Positions 8,191 through 17,988 are shown, numbered from the stretch's first letter. The stretch: 64,000 bases of DNA from JBARDN01 sp963755705 (GCA_963755705.1 CAVWKW010000001.1:1674001-1738000); one strand, 5' to 3'. Notes: generated from the letters alone by a model not told the origin. Translations and numbers: made by a program.

Positions 8191-8988
8191 ATGGCGACAG
8201 GTATCGGCGTAATCGTTTTTATCGCCGCGATAATTTTTCTCTCCGGCCTCAAGGTCTTGAACGAGTACGAACGCGCGGTGATTTTTCGCCTCGGGCGGCT
8301 GACCCCGTTTCGCGGTCCGGGCGTGATCTTCGTTATCCCGATCCTTGAGCGGATGGTGCGAATCGACTTGCGCACCGTCACCCTGGATATTCCCCCGCAG
8401 GACGTGATCACCAAGGACAACGTCTCGGTCAAGGTGAGCGCGGTGCTGTATTTCCGCGTGGTCGATCCCTCGCGCGCGGTGACCGAGGTTGCCAATTATT
8501 TATTCGCCACGATGCAGCTTGCGCAGACCACGCTGCGCTCCGTCGGCGGGCAGACCGAGCTCGACGAGCTCTTGAGCCAGCGCGACAAGCTCAACGCGCG
8601 CATCCAGGAAGTGGTCGATTCGCAAACCGAGCCGTGGGGCGTGAAGGTCACGCTGGTCGAGCTCAAGAATATCGATCTGCCGCAGGACATGCAGCGCGCG
8701 ATCGCGGCGCAGGCCGAGGCCGAGCGCGAACGGCGCGCGAAGGTGATCGCGGCGGAAGGCGAGTTCCAGGCCTCGCAGAAGCTGGCCGACGCGGCGGTGG
8801 TCATGGGCAAAAGCCCGATCACGCTGCAACTGCGTTATCTGCAAACGCTCAAGGAGATCGCGACCGACCATAACTCGGTGACAATCTTCCCGCTCCCGAT
8901 CGACCTGCTCGACGCGTTCCGCGCGATGATCCGGCCGGCCGGCGCGCCGCCGCTCGAGCCGATAGCCGAAGCCGACCCGAAGCCGTAG
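8191..8988 (+). CDS. Slipin / SPFH-domain membrane protein
   Basis: 265 aa stomatin-like protein. One N-terminal hydrophobic segment (IGVIVFIAAIIFLSGLKVL) anchors it, followed by the SPFH domain starting at NEYERAVIFRLGRL, with the family's RTVTLDIPPQDVITKDNVSVKVSAV and the coiled AEAERERRAKVIAAEGEFQASQKL region. It probably forms ring-like oligomers in membrane microdomains and is the expected substrate and partner of the NfeD protease encoded immediately upstream. Confidence 0.95.
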   Translation: MATGIGVIVFIAAIIFLSGLKVLNEYERAVIFRLGRLTPFRGPGVIFVIPILERMVRIDLRTVTLDIPPQDVITKDNVSVKVSAVLYFRVVDPSRAVTEVANYLFATMQLAQTTLRSVGGQTELDELLSQRDKLNARIQEVVDSQTEPWGVKVTLVELKNIDLPQDMQRAIAAQAEAERERRAKVIAAEGEFQASQKLADAAVVMGKSPITLQLRYLQTLKEIATDHNSVTIFPLPIDLLDAFRAMIRPAGAPPLEPIAEADPKP

Positions 8989-9056
8989 GAACGCTTTGCG
9001 CATGACATAAGCCGGCGCCTGAGCTAGAAGAGAACGCCGGGGAGGCTCTCTGTCAT

Positions 9057-9665
9057 ATGGGCAAACTAATTCTGGTTCGCCACGGTGAGAGTGAGGGCAA
9101 TCGCCTTCGCCATTTCGCGAGCTCGCCCGACGCGGCGATTACCGAGCTCGGCCGCCAGCAGGCGCGCGAAGCGGCGCTCAGGATCAAAACCAGTTTTCAT
9201 CCGCGCAAAGTGATCGCGAGTCCCTATTTCAGGACCCGCGAGACCGCGCGCATCATCGCGGAGCAATTCGATCTGCCGGTCGAGATCGAACCCGAGTTCC
9301 GCGAGCAGAACCTGGGCGCGGTCGCCGGCAAGCCCTACGAAGTGGTGCGCGAGGATCCGAGCTTCGACCCCGCCCTTTCATGGCAATGGCGTCCGCCCGG
9401 CGGAGAGAGCCATCTCGACGTGCGCCAGCGCAGCGCCCCGGTGCTCGACCGGATCGCGCGCGAGTGCCCCGACGGCGAGGTCGTGATCGTCAGCCACGGC
9501 GGCGTCTTGCGCGCGCTGTGGGCGCATGTGACGGGAGGATGGGACGGCGCGCATATCCCGGCCAACTGCGGGATTATCGTGATCGAGCACGCCGCCGGAC
9601 GCTTCGCGCCGCCCACCGTGATCGGCGGCGCGCAGGACGAGGCCGCGCGCGAAGTTGGCGCCTAG
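9057..9665 (+). CDS. Histidine phosphatase family protein
   Basis: 202 aa member of the phosphoglycerate mutase-like branch. It has the RHGESEGN catalytic motif at residues 8-15, the second catalytic His in VIVSHGGVLRAL, and the conserved Arg/Glu in YFRTRETA and EFREQNLG. The family removes or moves phosphate through a phosphohistidine; the substrate is not deducible. The stop codon shares the palindrome CTAG (9662-9665) with the stop of the convergent gene. Confidence 0.9.
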   Translation: MGKLILVRHGESEGNRLRHFASSPDAAITELGRQQAREAALRIKTSFHPRKVIASPYFRTRETARIIAEQFDLPVEIEPEFREQNLGAVAGKPYEVVREDPSFDPALSWQWRPPGGESHLDVRQRSAPVLDRIARECPDGEVVIVSHGGVLRALWAHVTGGWDGAHIPANCGIIVIEHAAGRFAPPTVIGGAQDEAAREVGA

Positions 9666-10660
9666 TTCGTTTCAAGCGGCTTCGTAATCGAGCGCAACTC
9701 GGGCGGCATCTGGTGCGAGGGATCCCACGCGAGTCCCGCCGGATACGCGATTAGTCCAGCGTCCTGCGCCGCCTTGCGGCCCGCGTCGCCCAGCATCAGG
9801 CGCATGAAATCGAGCGCGCCTTCGCCATTGGGGGGATTCGTCGTGAGCGTCGCCGCGTACGCGACCGGAGCGCCGGTGATGGTCTTGCGGTTCGGCCCGC
9901 TTCCCACCTCGATGCTGGCTTTCGCGTAATCCGATGCGAGCTTGATATCGCTCAGGTTGATCTGCGGCGGCAGCGCGAGAAATTTGAGATCTCCCAGCCG
10001 CGCGTCGGACGCATAGCCGAAATAGTAATCGAGCTCGCCGCTTTGCAGCAGAGCGATAAGATCGATGTTGTGCGGACGGATGTTCGCGCGCGGGCATCCC
10101 GCCGCGAGCTGCCCCGCGAGCTTGGGCTCATGATAAAAACGCGCGGCCAGTTGCCATACAACCAGCGTCCAGTAGCCCGCCGGATCGCGTTCGGGATTCG
10201 AATGTCCATAGCGCACGCCGGGCCGCTCGAGCACCTTGCGCCAGTTAGCCGCGTTTATCTCCGACGCGAACTTCGAACGCGAGGTGTACACGATGCCCAT
10301 CGAATTGCCCGCGAAGAGCGCCGCCCAATGATCGATCCCGGGCCGCGGAGTCTGCAGCAGCCGCCAGTCCGCGGTGATCAGAATATCGCAGGGCAAATGC
10401 AGATCGGTGATCTTGCGGATCGCGTCCAGGCTGCCGCTGCTTTCAGTCTGCACCTGCGCGCCCGGATGCGCAGTTTTGTAGACTTTCGCGATCGCCGCGA
10501 CATAGGCGTTCAGGCTGTCGGCGTGGAAGATCGTGACGGCCGCGTGATCGGACTCCGCGGCGCGCGCGAGGCGCGGCATGCCGCCGACGCAGAGCGCAAC
10601 GGCAAGCACGATCGGCGGCACCGATGCTCGGCGGAGATTCCTGAATCGCGTAGTGCGCAT
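9662..10660 (-). CDS. WtpA/ModA-like tungstate-molybdate binding protein
   Basis: 332 aa secreted substrate-binding protein. A signal peptide (ending about PRLARAAE) precedes a periplasmic-binding domain with FHADSLNAYVAAIAKVYK, ESSGSLDAIRKITDL, CDILITAD and SNPERDPAGYW, features of WtpA/ModA oxyanion-binding proteins, especially the WtpA branch. No ModB/ModC permease or ATPase lies in the window, so it is an orphan receptor here. The neighbour at 10689-11684 is a beta-barrel candidate in the same orientation 28 bp upstream, and a divergent HTH-binding-domain regulator follows. An oxyanion uptake or sensing role is inferred. Confidence 0.82.
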   Translation of the reverse strand: MRTTRFRNLRRASVPPIVLAVALCVGGMPRLARAAESDHAAVTIFHADSLNAYVAAIAKVYKTAHPGAQVQTESSGSLDAIRKITDLHLPCDILITADWRLLQTPRPGIDHWAALFAGNSMGIVYTSRSKFASEINAANWRKVLERPGVRYGHSNPERDPAGYWTLVVWQLAARFYHEPKLAGQLAAGCPRANIRPHNIDLIALLQSGELDYYFGYASDARLGDLKFLALPPQINLSDIKLASDYAKASIEVGSGPNRKTITGAPVAYAATLTTNPPNGEGALDFMRLMLGDAGRKAAQDAGLIAYPAGLAWDPSHQMPPELRSITKPLETN

Positions 10661-10688
10661 TGATGACTCCGATCAGAGACGGCTTCGA

Positions 10689-11684
10689 TCAGAAAGGAAT
10701 GCGCGCGGTCAGGACCACGTTATGGTTGTAGCCGTGATACTTGGTCACCGCGACCTGGTAGCCGGCGCCGAAGGTAAGGCCGACGCGGTGGTGAATCGGG
10801 ATGCGCCCGATCAGAAGTCCCGGCGTCAGGTAAAGCGTGTTGTGGCCGTTGTCCGATCCGTAAGACTGCCACATGTAGTTCGTCTCAACCTCGGGCCAGA
10901 AATATTTCGCGATGTGGTATTGAAAGGTAGTGTTCCACGCCAGCGGCATCCCCAGCCGGTCCAGTCCCCCGTCGGGAAACGTCACTCCGACTGTCGATTG
11001 AATATCGAAATCGCCGAAGCCCTTGCCCATCGCCAAAGTCGGCGTGAATAGCGCGTGGCCGTTGCCGTTGACGTTGGAGCCGGTCGGCACGCTGAAGCCC
11101 ATGAACGCGGTCACGATATAGTTGCCGTGCTGCTCGTCGGCAGAGAGCAGGCGCAGTTTGACCAGGAACGGCCAATCGGCAAAGCCGTCGGTGTTGCGCG
11201 GGATATTGCGTTTCAAAAACCCGGGAACGCCGATGATAGTCTCGATATTTTCCTGCGGGATCAGCTCGAGTCCCTTGCTCGCGCCGAAGTTGTCGGTGGC
11301 AACTCCGTTGCGCGCGGACTCGAAGTACTGATCGTAGCGATACTCTTGTTCGAGCCGCGGAGTTACCGTCACCAATGGCGTGATCCAGTGGGGCTGGTCG
11401 TTCTGCGTGCGCGAGACCATCGTGAGCCAGCTATTTACGAAGCCCTCGAGCGCGCCGCTGAATCCCGGCTCTGTCGGCGGTTCGGCTACCGGTGCAGCGG
11501 GAGGAGCCGCGAGGCTCGGGATGACGTAGCGAAGCACGCCGCCAACCCCCGGGTTCGGCGCAGCGGACGGCGAGGCTGCCGGCGAAGGCGATGCGGATTG
11601 CGCGCGCGCGGGCGCGGCGAATGCGATTGCGGCGAGCGATGCGGCAAGCATCGCCACGAAAGTAAAACGCGTCGGCATTTTCAT
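10689..11684 (-). CDS. Predicted outer-membrane beta-barrel protein, unknown
   Basis: 331 aa with a clear signal peptide (cleavage near PARAQS), a Pro/Ala/Ser-rich low-complexity linker to about residue 75, and then alternating amphipathic strands ending in VVLTARIPF with a terminal Phe, as outer-membrane barrels do. I do not recognise a named family. It is the first gene of a two-gene minus-strand unit with the WtpA-like protein and diverges from a regulator across only 43 bp. A role as an outer-membrane channel for the oxyanion bound downstream is possible but unproven. Confidence 0.7.
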   Translation of the reverse strand: MKMPTRFTFVAMLAASLAAIAFAAPARAQSASPSPAASPSAAPNPGVGGVLRYVIPSLAAPPAAPVAEPPTEPGFSGALEGFVNSWLTMVSRTQNDQPHWITPLVTVTPRLEQEYRYDQYFESARNGVATDNFGASKGLELIPQENIETIIGVPGFLKRNIPRNTDGFADWPFLVKLRLLSADEQHGNYIVTAFMGFSVPTGSNVNGNGHALFTPTLAMGKGFGDFDIQSTVGVTFPDGGLDRLGMPLAWNTTFQYHIAKYFWPEVETNYMWQSYGSDNGHNTLYLTPGLLIGRIPIHHRVGLTFGAGYQVAVTKYHGYNHNVVLTARIPF

Positions 11685-11696
11685 GGCCGAGGTGTT

Positions 11697-11732
11697 ATGC
11701 CAGTATTATGGCATTAAGGCAAGTATTATGGC
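11697..11732. promoter_or_regulatory. Candidate operator in a 43-bp divergent region
   Basis: The short gap between the divergent barrel and regulator genes holds a direct repeat of AGTATTATGGC (11702-11712 and 11722-11732, 20 bp apart, two helical turns) and an inverted repeat ATGCC-N8-GGCAT (11697-11714). The second direct repeat copy includes the regulator ATG at 11728. Inference: binding site for the divergently encoded HTH regulator. Confidence 0.55.
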
Positions 11733-12834
11733 TCACCCTCATGATCAACTCAGGCGCGTGCGCGCTGCGCTCGGGCTCAGCCAGAACGATCTCGCGCGCC
11801 GCGCGGGCATTTCGCGCCAGGCCCTGGGCGCGATCGAAGCGGGTCAGTACCAGCCTGGGGTAAGCGTTGCGATCGCGCTCGCGCGCGAGCTTGGCGCCAC
11901 GGTCGAGGCACTTTTTGGCGTCGAGTCTCCGGGCCAGGTCGCCGCGGCCGTGCCGGTTTCCGTGAAGCTTGCGGCAGGTTCGCATGTGACGCTCGCTCGG
12001 GTCGGCGGCCGCGTGGTCGCGATCCCTGCCGCAGCGGTGCAGCATCATCTGACCGCGGCGGACGGAATCGTGAGCACAGTGGCGGGTCGCAGCGCGTCGA
12101 TCGCGGCGTATGTGTCGGCGGCGGAGATCGACGCGACGCTGATTGTCGCCGGATGCGATCCCGCGGTCTCGCTGCTGGCCGATTGGGTTGCGCGGCGCCA
12201 CGCTCCGGTCCGGATCGTCGCGCTCGCACGCGGGAGCATGGGCGCGCTCGACGCGCTGATCGGCGGACGCGCGCACGTTGCGGGAGTGCATCTGCGCGAC
12301 ACCAAAAGCGGCGAGTACAACCTGGGTCCGGTGCGCCGTGCACTGAAGCATCGCCACACCGCGATCATTCGCTTTGCGAGCTGGGAACTTGGCCTGGCGA
12401 CCGCGCCGGGCAATCCGCTGGGGATTCGCGGCTACGAAGATCTGCGGCGTCCGCGTCTGAGGCTGGTCAATCGCGAGCCGGGCGCCGGTGCGCGAATCGC
12501 GCTGGACGACGCGCTTGCCGCGCTCAAGCTGAAGCCGTCGGCGATAGCGGGCTACGATCGCGAGGTTGGCGGGCATCTCGAAGTGGCGCTCGCGATCGCG
12601 CAGGGGCAGGGCGATCTCGGGGTCACGATTCGCGTCGCGGCGCAGGCCTACGGACTCGGCTTTGTGCCGCTTCGCGAGGAGCGCTACGACCTCGCGGTGC
12701 CGGCGGGCGAGATGTCCTCGATGCCGGTGCGCGCGATGCTCGAGGCGATGAACTCGTCACGCTTCGCGAGCGAGGTCGCAGGCCTATGCGGCTACGACAC
12801 GCGCGAGATGGGCGCGGTCGCCGCGAATCTTTGA
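11728..12834 (+). CDS. XRE-type HTH regulator with periplasmic-binding-like sensor domain
   Basis: 368 aa from the ATG at 11728. Residues about 6-60 form a XRE-type HTH (LRRVRAALGLSQNDLARRAGISRQALGAIEAGQYQPG). The remainder (about 105-355) resembles the PBP-like domain (PF12727) found in molybdate-related regulators and MoeA-associated proteins: GCDPAVSLLADWV, LRLVNREPGAGAR, GYDREVGGHLEVALAIAQGQGDLGV and YDLAVP. It diverges from the barrel and tungstate-binding genes and so probably senses an oxyanion, cofactor or related ligand. Signal identity is inference. Confidence 0.85.
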   Translation: MAHPHDQLRRVRAALGLSQNDLARRAGISRQALGAIEAGQYQPGVSVAIALARELGATVEALFGVESPGQVAAAVPVSVKLAAGSHVTLARVGGRVVAIPAAAVQHHLTAADGIVSTVAGRSASIAAYVSAAEIDATLIVAGCDPAVSLLADWVARRHAPVRIVALARGSMGALDALIGGRAHVAGVHLRDTKSGEYNLGPVRRALKHRHTAIIRFASWELGLATAPGNPLGIRGYEDLRRPRLRLVNREPGAGARIALDDALAALKLKPSAIAGYDREVGGHLEVALAIAQGQGDLGVTIRVAAQAYGLGFVPLREERYDLAVPAGEMSSMPVRAMLEAMNSSRFASEVAGLCGYDTREMGAVAANL

Positions 12835-12844
12835 GCGAGCGCAG

Positions 12845-14314
12845 CTAGTCCACGACTGCGATATTCACCGCAGGGCGCAACTCCGCGCATATCGCGAGCG
12901 CCTGATGGATGTCGTTCTTAAGAAAGCTCTCGAATAGCGCGTCGTCCGGCGGCGTCCCGCGTTGCAGCGCTGGGAAAGTTACCTGGCGGAACCCGTACTC
13001 GAACCTTGGCGCCCATTTGCGCGTGCCGAGGCGCGCGGTGGTCGAACAATTATCCACCATGAACGCGATACCCTTGTAGTGCATGTAGGGGTTGAGCGAA
13101 TCGACCGCTTCGATAATCGATTCGTTGGCGATCTCGGAATACGGATGCCCTTTTTCCTTGAGCAAATCGACCTGCGCCATCATCGTGGCGACGTAGATGC
13201 CCGCGGTGACCGGTTCGAGCGGAATCTGGTAGCGCTTGCGGTTCGCGCGCACTCCGACTCCGACCTGCCACATCTCGCTGCCGTCGATCTTGGTCATCGG
13301 AAAGCGTTTCAGCCGCTGGTTGGCGGCGACGACGCTGCGAATCTCATTTCCCGACGCGACCTCGTCGTAGATTTCGAGCAGGACCTCAAACGCCGGCCGG
13401 TACGCCGCCGTGTAGGCGCGCTTGAACGTCTGCTTTCCGGAGGAGTCGAGCGATTCGTACACCGCGAGCATCCCGCGTTCGGAAATCGTCGACGAAATCG
13501 GGCCGGTGACCGATTCCGCCGAATTTACGAACGCCTGCTCAGGCGAGAGTCCCCGGCCGCGGAACCAGTAGTAAAGGCTTTCGACGATTCCGTGGACCGC
13601 ACCAAGCAGGATCCCGCGCTCGCCGAAGATGTCCGACTTGAATTCCGATTCGAGCGTGGTCTGGAAGGTGCACGGAGATCCGATCGCGACCGCCCATGCC
13701 AGCGCGTAGTCGGTCGCGCGGCCGTTGATGTCCTGCTCGATCGCGAAGCTGGCGTTGATTCCGGCGCCGTCGATCTCCCGCCCCTGTTCATAGAGCCGCC
13801 GCACCGACGGTCCCATCCCCTTGGGGCACACGGCGATCACGTTGATGTTATCCGGAAACTTTTGCCCGACATTTCTCAGATGGCCGAGCAGGAACCCGTG
13901 CGACAACCCGAGCGTCGCGCCGGGCCGGATCGATTTGAAAATCTCGCGGTAGTTCTCGGCCTGGGCTCCGTCCGCGATCAGCAGCAAGACCAGGTCTGAT
14001 TCCGCGATCACCTGGTGCATCTCGCCGAGCGTGCCGTCGGCGCGGCTGAACCCCACGCTCTCGGCCGACGCGATCGACGGCGAATCCGCGCGCAGTCCAA
14101 CCTTCACCCGGATGCCGGTGCCAGCGAGCGAGTCGCGCAGATTGCGCGCTTGCGCCGGCCCCTGCGACGACCACCCGATCACGCCGATCTGCTTCACGCC
14201 CTCGAAAGCCTTGGGCAGCAGGCCGAACAGACTGCGCTTGCCGCGCACGATATATTCCTCGCGGCCGGCGAGAGAGATTTTTTCTTTATTGAAGATGTCG
14301 GTATTGAACTGCAT
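12845..14314 (-). CDS. ilvC: Ketol-acid reductoisomerase, class II
   Basis: Second enzyme of branched-chain amino acid synthesis, converting acetohydroxy acids to dihydroxy acids with NADPH and Mg2+. The 489 aa length and duplicated C-terminal knotted domain mark the long class II form found in plants and enterics. Visible motifs are IGVIGWSSQGPAQARNLRDSL (Rossmann), VCPKGMGPSVRRLYEQG, and the Mg-binding segment SDIFGERGILLGAVHGIVE. The start is the ATG read from 14314; in-frame sequence upstream belongs to the recO locus and is not coding. It lies 22 bp downstream of recO on the same strand. Confidence 0.95.
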   Translation of the reverse strand: MQFNTDIFNKEKISLAGREEYIVRGKRSLFGLLPKAFEGVKQIGVIGWSSQGPAQARNLRDSLAGTGIRVKVGLRADSPSIASAESVGFSRADGTLGEMHQVIAESDLVLLLIADGAQAENYREIFKSIRPGATLGLSHGFLLGHLRNVGQKFPDNINVIAVCPKGMGPSVRRLYEQGREIDGAGINASFAIEQDINGRATDYALAWAVAIGSPCTFQTTLESEFKSDIFGERGILLGAVHGIVESLYYWFRGRGLSPEQAFVNSAESVTGPISSTISERGMLAVYESLDSSGKQTFKRAYTAAYRPAFEVLLEIYDEVASGNEIRSVVAANQRLKRFPMTKIDGSEMWQVGVGVRANRKRYQIPLEPVTAGIYVATMMAQVDLLKEKGHPYSEIANESIIEAVDSLNPYMHYKGIAFMVDNCSTTARLGTRKWAPRFEYGFRQVTFPALQRGTPPDDALFESFLKNDIHQALAICAELRPAVNIAVVD

Positions 14315-14336
14315 GGCTCTCCGTTGCGTTGGGGCG

Positions 14337-15104
<768 letters not shown>

Positions 15105-15112
15105 GACGCAGG

Positions 15113-16249
15113 TCAGGCGTCCAGCGAGTGCCGCAGCATCGCCTGCTGAATCTCGCGCACTTCTGAGCGCATTGCTTCGGCGCCCGCGATCGTGCGCCCG
15201 CCTTCGGCTGCGTCGCGCAGCAGGTTATCGAACTTCACCAGGATATTCGCGAGCTTGGCGTGCGCCTCGACGATCGCGCGCTGGCGCAACTCCTCGCTGT
15301 CCCATCGGCGCTCGGCGTACTCGCGCAGCTCCTGGCTTTGGATCAGCAACTCGCGCGCTTCCTCCTCGAATCCGCGCACGATCCGGCGCAGCATCTCGGT
15401 CACCTTGGGCCGCTCTTCGGGATCCTTCCACAGCACGTGCTCGAGGAACATCAGATCGTCCTCGGTAACCGCCGTGCGCGAGAGAAGGATCGCGTGCGCG
15501 CGCATCACGGCGAGCGAATTCTTCCAGCGCCGATCCGATACGATGATCTGTTCATGAGCGAGCGCGCGGCGAAGTTCGGCGATCGAGCGCAGGATCGATC
15601 CGGGAATCGCGACCTCGCGCGCGGCCGCAGCGAGCTCGCCCAGCTCCGCGAAACTCAGCCGCGTGCGCGCTGCGGGCGCAGACCCTTCGAGCATCTTGAG
15701 GAAGCGAAACTCCTCGACGATATAGTCCGCCATGAAACGCAGCATGAAGCGGTCGTAAAGGGCGGTCAGCTCTTCTTCGTCGGGCAATTCATTCGACGCG
15801 CCGAACATCGTGACCAGCGGCACGCTGATTCGCTCGCGGCCGTTATGAAAGATGCGCTCGTTAACCACCGTCAGCAGCGCGTTCAGGATCGACGAATTTG
15901 CTTTGAAGATTTCATCCAGGAACGCGATATGCGCCTCGGGCAGCTTGTGCGCGGTGACGCGGCGATAATCGTCGTTCTCGAGGCCGCGCAGGCTGACCGC
16001 GCCGAAAATCTCCTCGGGCGTGCTGAATCGCGTCAGCAGCCACTGGAAATAGTTCGCGCCCTCGACCCGGGTGCACAGCTCCTCTGCCAGCATCGACTTC
16101 GCGGTGCCGGGAGGACCGATCAGCAGCACGTGGCTATGCGAGAGGAGCGCCACTAGCGCGCCGTCGATCAAATCCCCGCGCTCGAGGAACATCCGGTTAA
16201 GCTCCTCGCGAATCGCGGCGAGCTTGTGTGATGGGGTCGTGATGCTCAT
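15113..16249 (-). CDS. MoxR/RavA-type AAA+ ATPase
   Basis: 378 aa AAA+ ATPase with Walker A GPPGTAKSML (about residue 46), Walker B IAFLDEIFKANSSILNALL, sensor region FGASNELPDEEELTALYDRFMLR, and a C-terminal helical domain rich in Glu and Arg. The arrangement resembles RavA, a MoxR-family chaperone ATPase that works with a VWA-domain partner; no VWA gene is present in this window. The start is taken at the ATG read from 16249 because homology begins with SHKLAAIREELNRMF. recO follows directly. Confidence 0.9.
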   Translation of the reverse strand: MSITTPSHKLAAIREELNRMFLERGDLIDGALVALLSHSHVLLIGPPGTAKSMLAEELCTRVEGANYFQWLLTRFSTPEEIFGAVSLRGLENDDYRRVTAHKLPEAHIAFLDEIFKANSSILNALLTVVNERIFHNGRERISVPLVTMFGASNELPDEEELTALYDRFMLRFMADYIVEEFRFLKMLEGSAPAARTRLSFAELGELAAAAREVAIPGSILRSIAELRRALAHEQIIVSDRRWKNSLAVMRAHAILLSRTAVTEDDLMFLEHVLWKDPEERPKVTEMLRRIVRGFEEEARELLIQSQELREYAERRWDSEELRQRAIVEAHAKLANILVKFDNLLRDAAEGGRTIAGAEAMRSEVREIQQAMLRHSLDA

Positions 16250-16426
16250 GCTCGCTTCAGATTTATCAGACCGCGGCGTCGAACCCATAGCGCCGCCAAT
16301 GCGAGTCGAACCTTGCGCGGCGCGCGCGCGGCTTGCCGATCGCGCGCTTGCGGAGCTACAAAGGTGCTGGCGCGCAAGGCTTCGCGGCGCAACGCGCGCC
16401 ACGCGCACTATCAGAGGAGAGCATCG

Positions 16427-17620
16427 ATGGAAAAGGCATTGGCGGGCGTCAAGGTGCTGGATCTCACTCAGTTCGAGGCCGGTACGTCGTGCACCGAGAT
16501 GCTCGCGTGGCTCGGCGCCGACGTGATCAAAGTCGAGTCGCCGAAGATGGGCGAGCAGGGACGCTGGTCGCTCGCGGACAAGCCCGGCTTCGACTCGTAC
16601 TACTTCATGCTGCTCAACGCGAATAAACGCGGCATCACGCTCAACCTCAAGAGCCCCGCGGGCCGCGCGATGTTTATCGAGATGATCAAGAAGGTCGATA
16701 TCCTGACCGAGAATTATTCGCTCGGCACGCTCGAGGGTCTCGACCTCGGCTACGAGCAGCTGCGCAAAATCAATCCGCGCCTGATCTACCTGACGATCAA
16801 GGGCTTCGGCACCACGGGGCCGTATAGCGCGTACAAGAGCTTCGACATGATCGCGCAGGCCGCCGGCGGCGCGATGTCGGTGACCGGCACCTCGGAGACC
16901 CCGCCGCTCAAGCCGGGCCCGACGATCGGCGACACCGGCACCGGAATGCACGCGGCGATCGGAGTGCTGGCCGCGTACATCCAGCGCGAGAAAACCGGCA
17001 AGGGCCAGAAAGTTGAAGTCGCGATGCAGGAGGCGGTGCTGAATTTCTGCCGCGTCGCGATCATGGGGATGTACACCTCGGGCAAACCTGCCGGACGCAA
17101 CGGTAATCGGCTCGGCGCGCCGGGCGATATCTTCAAGTGCGCCCCGGGCGGTCCCAACGATTACTGCTACATCTTCTGTACCACGCCCGAGATGTGGAAC
17201 AGCCTGTGCGCGGCGATCGGGCATCCCGAGATGACGGCCGACGATCGCTTCAAGGACGCGCGCACGCGGTTTAAAAATCTCGACGCGCTCAGCGCGATCA
17301 TCACCCAATGGACCTCGCAGCGCACCAAGCACGAGGTGATGCAGATCCTCGGCGCCGCGGGAGTGCCGTGCGGCAAGGTGCTCGACAGCGTTGAGCTGCT
17401 GAACGATCCGCACATGCGCGAGCGCGGTATGATCGTGACGATAAAGCATCCGACCCGCGGCGACTTCACGATGCCTGGATGCCCGGTCCGGCTCGAAGAC
17501 TCGCCGGTCGAAGTCAAACCTGCGCCTCTGCTCGGGCAGCATAACGCGGAAGTCTACCGCGAGCTCCTCGGCCTCGACGAGGCCAAGCTCGAGTCGCTGA
17601 AGAGTGACGGCGTGATCTGA
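16427..17620 (+). CDS. CaiB/BaiF-family (class III) CoA-transferase
   Basis: 397 aa class III CoA-transferase that moves CoA between carboxylates through an aspartyl-CoA thioester. It begins LAGVKVLDLTQFEAGTSCTEMLAWLGADVIKVE, and the catalytic Asp is in GPTIGDTGTGMHAAIGVLAA. The later half shows LGAPGDIFKCAPGG and the C-terminal HPTRGDFTMPGCPVRLEDSP found in formyl-CoA/oxalate-type enzymes. The ATG at 16427 follows AGAGGAGA. The donor and acceptor are unknown; a ThDP lyase-like gene lies 11 kb away on the other strand, which could hint at oxalyl-CoA chemistry but is weak evidence. Confidence 0.93.
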   Translation: MEKALAGVKVLDLTQFEAGTSCTEMLAWLGADVIKVESPKMGEQGRWSLADKPGFDSYYFMLLNANKRGITLNLKSPAGRAMFIEMIKKVDILTENYSLGTLEGLDLGYEQLRKINPRLIYLTIKGFGTTGPYSAYKSFDMIAQAAGGAMSVTGTSETPPLKPGPTIGDTGTGMHAAIGVLAAYIQREKTGKGQKVEVAMQEAVLNFCRVAIMGMYTSGKPAGRNGNRLGAPGDIFKCAPGGPNDYCYIFCTTPEMWNSLCAAIGHPEMTADDRFKDARTRFKNLDALSAIITQWTSQRTKHEVMQILGAAGVPCGKVLDSVELLNDPHMRERGMIVTIKHPTRGDFTMPGCPVRLEDSPVEVKPAPLLGQHNAEVYRELLGLDEAKLESLKSDGVI

Positions 17621-17641
17621 TCGGCGCGCGTTCCGTTGCTG

Positions 17642-17666
17642 GTGTACACAAGCGCCGAGATGTACA
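17642..17666. promoter_or_regulatory. Twin TGTACA palindromes upstream of the antitoxin gene
   Basis: GTGTACAC (17642-17649) and TGTACA (17661-17666) lie 34 to 58 bases before the antitoxin ATG, with centres 18 bp apart. Paired TGTACA palindromes are the known binding sites of YefM-type antitoxins in E. coli. TACAAT within the second copy also resembles a -10 box, so binding there would block transcription. The match is by eye. Confidence 0.55.
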
Positions 17667-17699
17667 ATCGCTCCAGAGTCTCGATCCGCAGGAAACTCC

Positions 17700-17981
17700 A
17701 TGGCAACCAGAAAAAAGATTGCTGGCGAAGCGATCAGCACGGTCTCGGCCCGCCAGAACTTCTCAGATCTGATCAATCGAGTCGCCTATGGCAAGGACCG
17801 GGTCGTGCTGACGCGGCGCAACCGCCCGCTCGCGGCGATCGTTCCTTTCGAGGACATGGCGCTGCTCGAAGCGATCGAGGATCGCGCGGACCTGAAGGCC
17901 GCTCGCGCCGCGCTGCGCCAAATCAAACGCACGGGAACGATCCCGTGGACGCAGATAAAGAAGGAACTCGGATTGGACTGA
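17700..17981 (+). CDS. Phd/YefM-family antitoxin
   Basis: 93 aa antitoxin with the N-terminal Phd/YefM DNA-binding fold (ISTVSARQNFSDLINRVAYGKDRVVLTRRNRPLAAIVPFEDM) and an acidic to basic C-terminal tail that would wrap the toxin. It should bind and repress its own promoter, where two TGTACA palindromes are present. The toxin gene begins seven bases after its stop, the usual antitoxin-first order. Confidence 0.92.
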   Translation: MATRKKIAGEAISTVSARQNFSDLINRVAYGKDRVVLTRRNRPLAAIVPFEDMALLEAIEDRADLKAARAALRQIKRTGTIPWTQIKKELGLD

Positions 17982-17988
17982 ATACGCC

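Noticed and set aside
16250..17776. Upstream in-frame extension of the MoxR-type ATPase
   Set aside because: It overlaps the well-supported CoA-transferase gene antisense and shows no homology; the true start is at 16249.
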